In this document: positions 1 through 6,779 of the stretch, piece by piece
Layout: each line of letters opens with the position of its first letter
Numbering within the stretch: position 1 is the stretch's first letter
Assembly: GCF_009707545.1 (NCBI RefSeq)
Contig: NZ_WLYK01000009.1
Coordinates: 1 to 64,000, forward strand
Length of the DNA stretch: 64,000 bases
From: Nakamurella alba
GTDB lineage: Bacteria > Actinomycetota > Actinomycetes > Mycobacteriales > Nakamurellaceae
Direction of reading: 5' to 3'
Notes under the pieces: model-generated
The model's database searches: none
Seen by the model: the letters and a program-made list of their open reading frames with translations, nothing else
What the model was told of the DNA's origin: nothing
Program-made: the position numbers and the translations under genes

Positions 1-96
1 CCATCGACATCGACATCGACGTTCTCCATGGGGCCGGGACTTTCACGGTCGGCGTCGCTGTCCCTCTCGACGTCAACGTCAACGTCGACGTCAACA
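1..96. repeat. In-frame hexanucleotide (GAC/GTC) microsatellite inside the DUF222 gene
   Basis: Bases 1-23 are a run of cgacat/cgac units and bases ~67-96 a run of cgtcaa/cgtcga units. On the minus strand they encode alternating Val-Asp. Both are multiples of three, so slippage would change linker length without breaking the frame. Confidence 0.6.
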
Positions 97-707
97 GCAG
101 CCCCGGCCCCGGAGTCGGCCTCGGCCCCGGAGTCGGAATCGGAATCGGCCGAGCCGGGGACGTCAGCAGTCATGGCGACAGGAGCGCCGGCAGCGCCGCC
201 ACTGTCCCCGGCCTCAGCATCGGTGGTGGCGGCATCGTCGGTGGCGCGGGGGTCGGTGGCGGCACGCTCGTCGACCACTGTTGCGGTGGAGAGGTTCTCG
301 ACACCGTCACCGTCACCGGCACCGGGGCTGCCGGGCCACAGCTCCACCTCGCCACCGACGCTGCCGCGGGCGGCGGTGGTGGCGGGATCGTCTTCCTCGG
401 GCAGTGTCGGGTCGGGGCGGCCCGCGGCCGGATCAGGCCCGGGCGGGGCGTCCTCACGGCCGCGGCGCCGGCGGGAGCGGAGCTCTCCCTTGGAGTACTT
501 GGCCAGCTTCGCCGCGGGACCGGCCACACCGGGCACCGACAGGGCGGCCATCAGTTCCAGCTGCTGCGCCTGCACCCGCGCGACCAACGCCTGCCCGGCA
601 GCGATCCGGGCCACCAACTCGCGGCCACCCAGCTCGCCCACCTGCAGCCCCTCGAGCAGATCGACCGCGACCACCCAACCCGGGCCGTGCTCACCGGCAA
701 CGATCAC
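1..707 (-). CDS. DUF222/HNH-type endonuclease, N-terminal part (runs off left edge)
   Basis: An open minus-strand frame starts at GTG 707, preceded 5 bases away by a strong GGGGAGG ribosome site, and stays open to base 1. About 235 residues are visible. The N-terminus contains GRELVARIAAGQALVARVQA, the helical 'every cell picks a door' opening of DUF222 (13E12-repeat type) proteins, which normally carry an HNH nuclease domain at the C-terminus; that part would lie left of the window. Residues ~75-235 are a low-complexity acidic linker with SDSDSDSD and VDVDVDVDVE runs encoded by in-frame hexanucleotide repeats. DUF222 membership is my recognition of the N-terminus; nuclease activity is inferred from the family. 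Confidence 0.68.
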   Translation of the reverse strand, partial: MIVAGEHGPGWVVAVDLLEGLQVGELGGRELVARIAAGQALVARVQAQQLELMAALSVPGVAGPAAKLAKYSKGELRSRRRRGREDAPPGPDPAAGRPDPTLPEEDDPATTAARGSVGGEVELWPGSPGAGDGDGVENLSTATVVDERAATDPRATDDAATTDAEAGDSGGAAGAPVAMTADVPGSADSDSDSGAEADSGAGAAVDVDVDVDVERDSDADRESPGPMENVDVDVD

Positions 708-757
708 AGCGACCTCCCCTCGGCGACGTCAGCGGCGCCCCCGCGCCTTCTCCCACT

Positions 758-787
758 ACAGTACCTGATCACAACCTACAATTCGAA
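758..787 (-). promoter_or_regulatory. Possible promoter of the DUF222 gene
   Basis: Read on the minus strand, TTCGAA (787-782), an 18-base spacer and TACTGT (763-758) sit ~50 bases upstream of GTG 707. The -10 match is good, but the -35 is only a partial match. Confidence 0.28.
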
Positions 788-1575
788 CAGCAGATCGAGC
801 CCGAGCGAAGATTCACCCGTTTGGAGTTCGATCGGAACCCTTGCTGCAGCACATCTCTCACCATGACAGCCAGCACACTGGGCGAACCCCTGCGACAACT
901 GCTGCTGTGGAACCGATCCAGTCCTATCACGCACCACCGACAGCCCCGCAGTTCGAGATCATCTGCAGGGAAATCGGTCCGGCCGCGTCTCACACAGCAC
1001 CCGGTCAGGCCCGGCTTCCGACAACGGATCAGCGGGTCACGAGAAACCCCAGGGGCTTTCGTGGCCGACCTCTGGCGGCTCCGCGGCGCTGATCTCGCCT
1101 GCCTGCTCCACCACTCCCGCCTCCCCGCACCCTCGGTGGTCGCGATTCGTGCCGCATCCCTATCGCAGGACACCGACAACGGGCTCGCTGCAACAACAGT
1201 CACCCTGCACTTTGCGGTGAGAGTTCTGGGGTCGATCTGCACGGGCAGGACGACAGCACTCCCGCCGGTGCGTCCGGTACACACGCGGGACCGCCGTCAC
1301 TCAACCTCACGACCGAAGGAATCCTGGGCGACGCTCAGGAAATTGAATCGCGCCGCCCACTCGCCGACGTGGCGGCACCGGTCGCCCCGACGGCGCACAC
1401 CCGGCCGACCGGAGCAGCTCCTGCCTGTGCAAGTGTCCGAGAAGTCGTCCGAGCAGGCGAGGCCGGCCCGCTGGTCGCGTGCGGTGCGGGCACCGCGGGA
1501 CCGTGGTGGTGCGGAAGTACGCAAGAGCCCGAGTGACCGTCGACGACCGCCAGGGATCGAAGGGGTTCCGACACA

Positions 1576-1830
1576 ACGCGTCCGGAGCCGACCGTTCCTA
1601 CGCGGACGCCGCGGACCACGCCGGCACAAGGTCCGGGAAAGCCTCGACAGGCGCCGGCACACGAGAGGCGGCTCCAACACCACGCGTCCGGAGCCGACCG
1701 TTCCGACGCGGACGCCGCGGACCACGCCGGCACAACGTCGGGGAAGCCTCGACAGGCGCCGGCACACGAGAGGCGGCTCCTGCCGGACGCGTCCGGCAGA
1801 GACGGCGTCTGGACGCCGCGGACCGCACCC
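1576..1830. repeat. ~106-bp tandem direct repeat, two near-complete copies and a partial third
   Basis: Copy 1 (1576-1675) and copy 2 (1682-1780) are almost identical over ~99 bases. Each begins ACGCGTCCGGAGCCGACCG and ends with a GACAGGCGCCGGCACACGAG-type block. A degenerate third copy starts near 1788. Units start 106 bases apart. They are too long, and lack unique spacers, to be CRISPR, and no integrase or transposase is nearby. Confidence 0.8.
1780..1799. repeat. 20-bp perfect palindrome at the end of the repeat array
   Basis: CTGCCGGACGCGTCCGGCAG is perfectly self-complementary over 20 bases and is centred on the ACGCGT that also opens each 106-bp repeat unit. It could bind a dimeric protein or be a recombination remnant; the sequence shows no partner. 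Confidence 0.7.
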
Positions 1831-1961
1831 GCGCGGACCGCCGCTGAGGGAAACCGGGCGACCGCGAGAGCGCGACGCCGACGGCCGGGTACCGGCGCAG
1901 TTGCACCAGCCGGTCCCGACAACGGGAGTCAGCTGTGTAGAGAGCCGCCTCTGCGCAGAGG

Positions 1962-2498
1962 TCAGCGAGAGGTCCGCAGCGCTCGGTCGAGCAGCCGGAT
2001 CCACTCCCCCACCATCCCTCCTCCGGGCGGGGCATCGGGATAGCGACGGAGGACGTCGACCATCCGATCGGAGGAAAGGCCGACCACAGCGTCGAGATGG
2101 ACCGCACCGGGCGCACTGTCGGGAGCGAGGCCGAGGGCCACAGCGGCGTGGGCGGCGGATCCGAGGATGTGCTTGACCTGGGTCGCCTTGGCGAGCGGGT
2201 GCAGGTAGGCGGACCCGGCGGCGTGCATCGCGGACAGCGCGGCGTCGGAACCAGCAGCCGAACGGACCTCCCGGGATGCCGCGAGGGCACCGAAGGCCGC
2301 GTCCCGCAGCGCCTTTCCGCGACGACCACCGTTGGCGAAGTCCGCCGCCACCGCCACCGCAAGAGCGGGACGGGGGTCGTCCGGCCGCGCGGCCGCAAAG
2401 ACGGGCAGCACCGGCGTGGCGCAGTGGACCGCGAAGGCCGTCACCGCCCGCAGGTCGTCGGCGTCCAACGGTTCAGTGGTCAGCACGCCGTGGGTCAC
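1962..2498 (-). CDS. Putative immunity protein, Imm5-like family
   Basis: 178 residues starting at GTG 2498. The block AAGSAYLHPLAKATQVKHIL followed by GSAAHAAVAL, and the C-terminal VLRRYPDAPPGGG, match what I recall of the small alpha-helical 'putative immunity protein' (Imm5-like) family of actinobacteria. Such proteins are predicted to neutralise polymorphic toxins, but experimental data are scarce. The gene is preceded by two decayed copies of its own 5' end (2559-2698) and lies downstream of, and on the same strand as, an unrecognised gene. The DUF222/HNH gene is ~1.25 kb beyond it, with a repeat-bearing gap between. No toxin gene is adjacent. Confidence 0.68.
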   Translation of the reverse strand: MTHGVLTTEPLDADDLRAVTAFAVHCATPVLPVFAAARPDDPRPALAVAVAADFANGGRRGKALRDAAFGALAASREVRSAAGSDAALSAMHAAGSAYLHPLAKATQVKHILGSAAHAAVALGLAPDSAPGAVHLDAVVGLSSDRMVDVLRRYPDAPPGGGMVGEWIRLLDRALRTSR

Positions 2499-2558
2499 CC
2501 CGACAGTCTGCCGCGAACGCCAGCAACACCAACCGGGCGCACCGCCGCGCGAACGCCC

Positions 2559-2606
2559 TCACGACCGGCATCCAACGGTTCCAGAGGTCAGCGCGCCGTC
2601 GCTCAT
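2559..2606 (-). pseudogene. Decayed 5' copy of the Imm5-like gene, frameshifted
   Basis: ATG 2606 opens MSDGALTSGTVGCRS and then stops. Relative to the intact gene (MTHGVLTTEPLDADD) there is one extra base after ACCTCTG; removing it restores LTSEPLDA. The ATG overlaps the stop of the preceding fragment as ATGA. I read this as a partial duplicate inactivated by a 1-bp insertion. Confidence 0.5.
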
Positions 2607-2698
2607 CCCGACGCTCTGCCGTGGAGGGCGCCCGCAACCAGGGTTCCGAGCACGTCAGCGGTGTCGGCCGGTTCAGAGGTCAGCGCGCCGTCGGTCAC
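2603..2698 (-). pseudogene. Second decayed 5' copy of the Imm5-like gene
   Basis: GTG 2698 opens a 31-residue frame beginning MTDGALTSEPADTADVLG and ending at TGA 2605-2603. Only the first ~10 residues resemble the intact gene. It overlaps the 3' end of the unrecognised gene at 2673-3161, so it could instead be a very short real peptide. Confidence 0.45.
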
Positions 2699-3161
2699 CC
2701 CGACGGTCTGCCGCGAATCCGTTCTCGTCCCCTGCCGCGTACACGTACAGGCCGGTGTCAGCGGCGCCGAACCACAGGCCGGCCATCTCGTGGCGGCCAC
2801 CGGTCGGCACGACCTCGGTGACGACCCGGCCGATCATGCCGTTGACGGCAGGATCGGCAGCAGCGCGCCACTGCAGCGCCCAGGTCACCCAGGCAACCGG
2901 CGGCACCGCGAGATCGATGGTTTCCCAACTGATCGAGAGATCGTCGACCCGCTGCCAGCAGAGTTCCAGCTGCCGCCCGTCGTCGAACACCAGCACCACC
3001 GGGAGGTCGGTGAACCATTCGTCCTCCTCCAGGATCCACACGACCCACACCGCCGTGATCCGGCGGCCGACCAGTCCGCCGAGAGCGGCGCGGTGACGTG
3101 ACACCGCCGAGTACCCGGGTGACCAGTCAGCAACCCAGCCCGAGATCTCGCCCCAGCTCAC
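2673..3161 (-). CDS. Unrecognised protein, possibly an immunity-like or SMI1-like accessory
   Basis: 162 residues; I do not recognise the family. It is acidic and Trp-rich, with predicted beta segments (ITAVWVVWILEEDEW, VVLVFDDGRQLELCW) and an aligned later block (IGRVVTEVVPTGG). This is the look of small beta-rich immunity or SMI1-like proteins, but no diagnostic motif is present. It begins at GTG 3161, six bases after the transglutaminase stop, with only a weak ribosome site, so the start is uncertain. The last ~15 residues (ADRRGDRRRADL region) coincide with the duplicated repeat and change composition, suggesting the duplication altered the original C-terminus. Confidence 0.5.
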   Translation of the reverse strand: MSWGEISGWVADWSPGYSAVSRHRAALGGLVGRRITAVWVVWILEEDEWFTDLPVVLVFDDGRQLELCWQRVDDLSISWETIDLAVPPVAWVTWALQWRAAADPAVNGMIGRVVTEVVPTGGRHEMAGLWFGAADTGLYVYAAGDENGFAADRRGDRRRADL

Positions 3162-3167
3162 AACAGT

Positions 3168-4070
3168 TCACAAGGACAGCGGCGGCGGGATCGGGGCCAC
3201 GTCGACGGAGACGTCCATGGTGCTGGACTCGGCGTCGGAGTAGATGACCCCGCGCAGCGGCGGCACGTCGGCGTAGTCGCGACCCCAGGCCACCGTCGTG
3301 TAGCGCTCGTCGACGAACTGGTCGTTGGTCGGATCGAAGGCCAGCCACTGCCCCGCCGGCAGCCGTACGGCCGCCCAGGCGTGCGAGGCGTCGACACCGA
3401 CCATCCGTTCCCGGCCGGGCGGCGGATCGGTCGCCAGGTATCCCGACACGTACCGCCCCGGCAGCCCCATCGACCGCAGGCAGGCCACCGCGAGATGGGC
3501 GAAATCCTGGCATACGCCGGATCTCTCGGCCATCACCTCGGGGATGGACGTCCCGACGTCGGTGCTGCCCTGCTCGTAGGTGAAGTCGGAGTGGATGCGG
3601 CTGGTCAGGTCCCGCACCGCCTCCGCGAGTGGACGACCCTCGGTGAAGGACTCCGCTGCGTACGCCCGCACCTCGTCGGTGAGCAGCACCTTCGGCGAGG
3701 ACAGCACGAAGTCGACTGCGTCCGGCGCCTCGCACGCCTCCGGCCGGGCCAGCTCCCACGGCAGCGCGGCGTCCAGCAGGTCGATCTCCGGACGCTGCAC
3801 CCGCACCACCGACACCCCGACCACCAGCAGCTCGTCGTGGGCCTCGGTGACGTGGAAGTAGCTGTCCGAGTTGCCGTACACGTCCACACCTTCCGCCGCA
3901 TCCGTCGGCGCCGGCGCGACGGTCAGCGTGTACTCCCGGCACTCCTGCGAGTCCAGCGCCCGTGGACGCATGTACCCGCGCCCGTACGAGGCGTTGACGG
4001 CATCGGAGTAGCGGTACCGGGTGCGGTGCTCGATCCGGTACCAGCGCACCGGCCGATCGGCGGTCGTCAT
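3168..4070 (-). CDS. Transglutaminase-like cysteine protease family protein
   Basis: 300 residues from ATG 4070. The N-terminal ~90 residues (IEHRTRYRYSDAV opening) are a Bact_transglu_N beta domain; the core follows, with the catalytic triad visible as Cys187 (SGVCQDFAHLA), His230 (DASHAWAAV) and Asp246 (LAFDPTNDQ). It is the third gene of a cluster with the DUF2126 protein and the ATP-grasp/alpha-E fusion, overlapping the latter by 4 bases (ATGA). Such transglutaminase folds are proposed to cleave or form amide bonds in the product of the ATP-grasp partner. No signal peptide is seen, so it is probably cytoplasmic. The start is fixed by the overlap and the domain's usual beginning. Confidence 0.9.
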   Translation of the reverse strand: MTTADRPVRWYRIEHRTRYRYSDAVNASYGRGYMRPRALDSQECREYTLTVAPAPTDAAEGVDVYGNSDSYFHVTEAHDELLVVGVSVVRVQRPEIDLLDAALPWELARPEACEAPDAVDFVLSSPKVLLTDEVRAYAAESFTEGRPLAEAVRDLTSRIHSDFTYEQGSTDVGTSIPEVMAERSGVCQDFAHLAVACLRSMGLPGRYVSGYLATDPPPGRERMVGVDASHAWAAVRLPAGQWLAFDPTNDQFVDERYTTVAWGRDYADVPPLRGVIYSDAESSTMDVSVDVAPIPPPLSL

Positions 4071-6745
4071 GACATCGCCCCCGATCCCGCAGCACCCGAT
4101 CCGCCAGGTCCCAGCGGACCGAGCGGCAGCATCGCCCGGGAGCGGAAGAAGTGCTGCGCGGCAACGGCATCCGCCAACGAGCGCAAGGACTCGTGGATCC
4201 CGGCGAGGAAATCGGCGAGTTCGGACCGGCGTCCGGTGGCGTCGACGTCGTCCATCACGCCCGGCCCGGCCCGGCGCAGCCGGCTGGAGATGTCCTCGAC
4301 GATCCGCTCCGGCCGACTGGTGCCGGAGGCGTCCGGGAGCCGGCGCAGCGCGTCGCCGATGGTGCTGATCTGGTAGGCCAGCGCGCGCGGGTTGCCCTGG
4401 TCCAGCAGCAGCAGCTCCAGCACGGTGCCGACCTGCAGGTGACCGCGGTACCGGCGCCGGTAGGTGACGCCGGACTCGGTGACCACCAGCACCGCGTCGA
4501 TCACCGTCGCCTCCACCTCGGCCGCGTGCCCGACCGTCAGCGTGGCCTGCAGCAGCGCCGAGAGCTGTTGCGCCCGTTCGACCCTCCGCCCGATGTCCAT
4601 CAGGTACCAGCCCGGATCCCGGACCATGTTCTCCGAGGCGAGCCCGGACAGGGCCAGCATCCCGGAGATCACCGCGGCGTGCGTGGCCTGCAGCTGGGCG
4701 CCGGTGTCCTGGCCGGCCGCCGCCAGGTCCGCCACCGACCGGTCGACCCCGGCGAGCACCATCCAGGTGTCGCCCGACAGCTGGTCCCGCACCGAACGAG
4801 CGGTCTCGTGCAGGCCGGACAGCGCGTGCGAGACCGTGCCCGGCACACCGGAATCCAGCACCAGCCGGCGCATCTGATCCATCAGGTCGACCCCCGGCGG
4901 GAAGCCGAGCCCGGAGGCCGACACCCGGGTCACCGCGTCCAGCAGCACCTGCACCGCACCTGCCCCGGCGTCGCCCGCCCGGTACCGGTAGGTGTCCGCG
5001 ACATCTCTTGCACTGCTGAGCAACCGGGTCAGGTCCTCGGTGCGCTCGGCGTACCGGCCGAGCCAGAACAGGTCCTCCAGCACACGCGGCGACACGGCGG
5101 CCGCCATCTCCACCGGCGGCACCAGGTCCTCGGAGTCCTCGGTACGCCGGTAGGCCGCGGACGCACGCGAGTCCACACCGGAGGACCGCACCCACACGTC
5201 CTTCGCGGCCACCGCACCGCCGGCCAGGATGGTGTGCGGCAGCACGTCGTCCTTGATCACCCGGCCCAGCGCACCCGGCATCACCACGTACCCGGACTGG
5301 TGCGCCACCAGGAAGGTGCGCATGCCGACCCGACGGGCCGCCAGTTCGGCGCCCTGCACCGTCGGCGCCTCGGAGAACGGCGCGTGCTCCTGGCCGACCC
5401 AGCGCGCCGGGTCCGCGAGGATCCGCAGCCGTAGCTCGTCCTTCTCGGCGGCCGACATGCGTTGCGGCACCAGCGGCATGCCGACGCCGGTCGGCTTGAT
5501 GATCAGATCATCGAGATGCGACAGCACGTAGCCGCGGGCGTCCGGATCGCCGCACCACCAGGTCGGGATCGACGGCATCGCGAGGTCCTCGCCGAGCAGG
5601 TCGCGGGCCAGCGCCGGCAGGTACGGCAGCAGGCCGGGGTTCTCCACCGCGCCGCTGCCCAGGGTGTTGACCACGGTGACCGTGCCGCGCCGGCAGGCCT
5701 CGACCAGGCCCACCACTCCCAGCGCGGAGTCGGGGCGCAGGTCCAGCGGGTCCGAGTAGTCGGCGTCCACCCGGCGCAGCACCACGTCGACCGGCTCGTA
5801 CCGGCCCATGGCGCGCATCCAGACGCGGCCGCCGCGCACCGTCAGGTCCGCGCTCTCCACCAGCGGCACGCCCAGCAGCGACGCGAGAAATGCCTGGTCG
5901 AAAGCGGTCTCGGAATGCGTGCCGGGACTCAGCACCACCACCCGGGCGTCCTCGGCCCCGGCCGGCGCGACCGCCTGCAGCGCCCCGCGCATGGCATGGA
6001 AGTAGGTGCCCAGGCTGCGCGGCGCGCTGCGCCGGTACAGCTGCGGCAGCACCCGGGAGATCACCCGGCGGCCGGCCATGGCGTAGCCGGACCCGGACGG
6101 CGCCTGCGCCCGGTCACCGAGCACCAGGAAGTCCCCACCGGGACCGCGGCAGAGGTCGACGGCATGGAAGAAGAGCTGGTGCCGGCCGGGGATCCGGATG
6201 CCGTGCGCGGCCCGCAGGTAGTGGTCGTGCCGGAACACCAGCTCCGGCGGCAGCAGGCCGCGGCGGATCAGCGACCGCCGGCCGTAGATGTCGGTCAGCA
6301 CCGCGTCGAGCAGGGTCGACCGCTGCACCAGGGCCGACTCCAGCCGCCCCCAGTCGTCGCCGTCGACGATCAGCGGCACCGGGTCGACCGGCCAGCGCCG
6401 GACGATGCCGGGCGGGCCGTCCGCCCGGGTGCCGACCGGGATGTAGCTGACGCCCTCGTCCTCGAGCAGCCGGTCCACCGACGCGGACAGCGCGGGCAGA
6501 CCGTGCCGGCCGATGCCGTCGAGCACCGCGGCCACGTCCGCCCACCCGGGCTGCAGTTCATCCGACCCACCGGTCAGCTCGTCCCAGCCGCCGGGCAGCC
6601 CCGGCAGCAGCCCCGGGAGCGCGGGGAACAGGCCCGACCGAGCGCGATAGGACTCCACCAGTGACGGCGGCAGCGTGACGGTACCGGTCACCGGCCGGTC
6701 CGGAGCGCTTGTCGGGTCGTCACCACGGCTCTGATTGTGACCCAT
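4067..6745 (-). CDS. Circularly permuted ATP-grasp ligase fused to an alpha-E domain
   Basis: 892 residues. Residues ~60-530 are a circularly permuted ATP-grasp domain, with the family blocks VVLSPGTHSETAFDQAFLA (~270-288), VVLRRVDADYSDPLDLR (~321-337), TVVNTLGSGAVENPGLLPYL and SIPTWWCGD (to ~400). Residues ~553-870 are a helical alpha-E domain opening SPRVLEDLFWLGRYAERTEDL. In many bacteria the two parts are separate neighbouring genes; here they are one chain, which supports a shared job. The family is predicted to join amino acids or peptides in an ATP-dependent way; the product is unknown. It starts 34 bases after the DUF2126 gene and overlaps the downstream transglutaminase. Confidence 0.92.
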   Translation of the reverse strand: MGHNQSRGDDPTSAPDRPVTGTVTLPPSLVESYRARSGLFPALPGLLPGLPGGWDELTGGSDELQPGWADVAAVLDGIGRHGLPALSASVDRLLEDEGVSYIPVGTRADGPPGIVRRWPVDPVPLIVDGDDWGRLESALVQRSTLLDAVLTDIYGRRSLIRRGLLPPELVFRHDHYLRAAHGIRIPGRHQLFFHAVDLCRGPGGDFLVLGDRAQAPSGSGYAMAGRRVISRVLPQLYRRSAPRSLGTYFHAMRGALQAVAPAGAEDARVVVLSPGTHSETAFDQAFLASLLGVPLVESADLTVRGGRVWMRAMGRYEPVDVVLRRVDADYSDPLDLRPDSALGVVGLVEACRRGTVTVVNTLGSGAVENPGLLPYLPALARDLLGEDLAMPSIPTWWCGDPDARGYVLSHLDDLIIKPTGVGMPLVPQRMSAAEKDELRLRILADPARWVGQEHAPFSEAPTVQGAELAARRVGMRTFLVAHQSGYVVMPGALGRVIKDDVLPHTILAGGAVAAKDVWVRSSGVDSRASAAYRRTEDSEDLVPPVEMAAAVSPRVLEDLFWLGRYAERTEDLTRLLSSARDVADTYRYRAGDAGAGAVQVLLDAVTRVSASGLGFPPGVDLMDQMRRLVLDSGVPGTVSHALSGLHETARSVRDQLSGDTWMVLAGVDRSVADLAAAGQDTGAQLQATHAAVISGMLALSGLASENMVRDPGWYLMDIGRRVERAQQLSALLQATLTVGHAAEVEATVIDAVLVVTESGVTYRRRYRGHLQVGTVLELLLLDQGNPRALAYQISTIGDALRRLPDASGTSRPERIVEDISSRLRRAGPGVMDDVDATGRRSELADFLAGIHESLRSLADAVAAQHFFRSRAMLPLGPLGPGGSGAAGSGAMS

Positions 6746-6779
6746 TCGGCCGCCGTTCGTGTCCCACTGCCCCGGTCGC

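Larger units (their letters stand above)
708..1961. other. Gene-poor stretch with repeats
   Basis: I can support no gene here. Long open frames exist on both strands but are Arg/Pro-rich with no domain, as expected from high-GC DNA. Bases ~770-1300 are somewhat less GC-rich than the coding DNA around them. Bases 1576-1830 carry tandem repeats. The stretch separates the DUF222 gene from the immunity-like gene, both on the minus strand. Confidence 0.6.
2469..2716. repeat. Three degenerate ~46-bp repeats carrying the start of the immunity-like gene
   Basis: Copies at ~2469-2516, 2578-2623 and 2670-2716 share a plus-strand core of gtcagc(a/g)cgccgt followed by g(c/t)cac/t and ccgac(a/g/c)(g/c)tctgccg. 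Read on the minus strand, each holds a start codon (2498, 2606, 2698) followed by a M(T/S)(H/D)G(V/A)LT(T/S)-type peptide. Starts are 108 and 92 bases apart, so this is a duplicated 5' gene end rather than an operator array. Confidence 0.75.

Noticed and set aside
28-768. Plus-strand Ser/Pro-rich open frame
   Set aside because: It is the antisense of the DUF222 gene, which has the strong ribosome site, a recognisable N-terminus and acidic composition.
1576-1830. CRISPR array
   Set aside because: Units are ~99 bases with ~6-base gaps, no spacers and no cas genes.
1297-2004. 235-residue minus-strand frame including the 106-bp repeats
   Set aside because: Cys/Arg-rich without family features; the apparent protein repeats just reflect the DNA repeats.
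281-2176. 631-residue plus-strand open frame across the left gene-poor stretch
   Set aside because: Arg/Pro/Gly-rich, no domain, no ribosome site, and it crosses tandem repeats and antisense to two genes.
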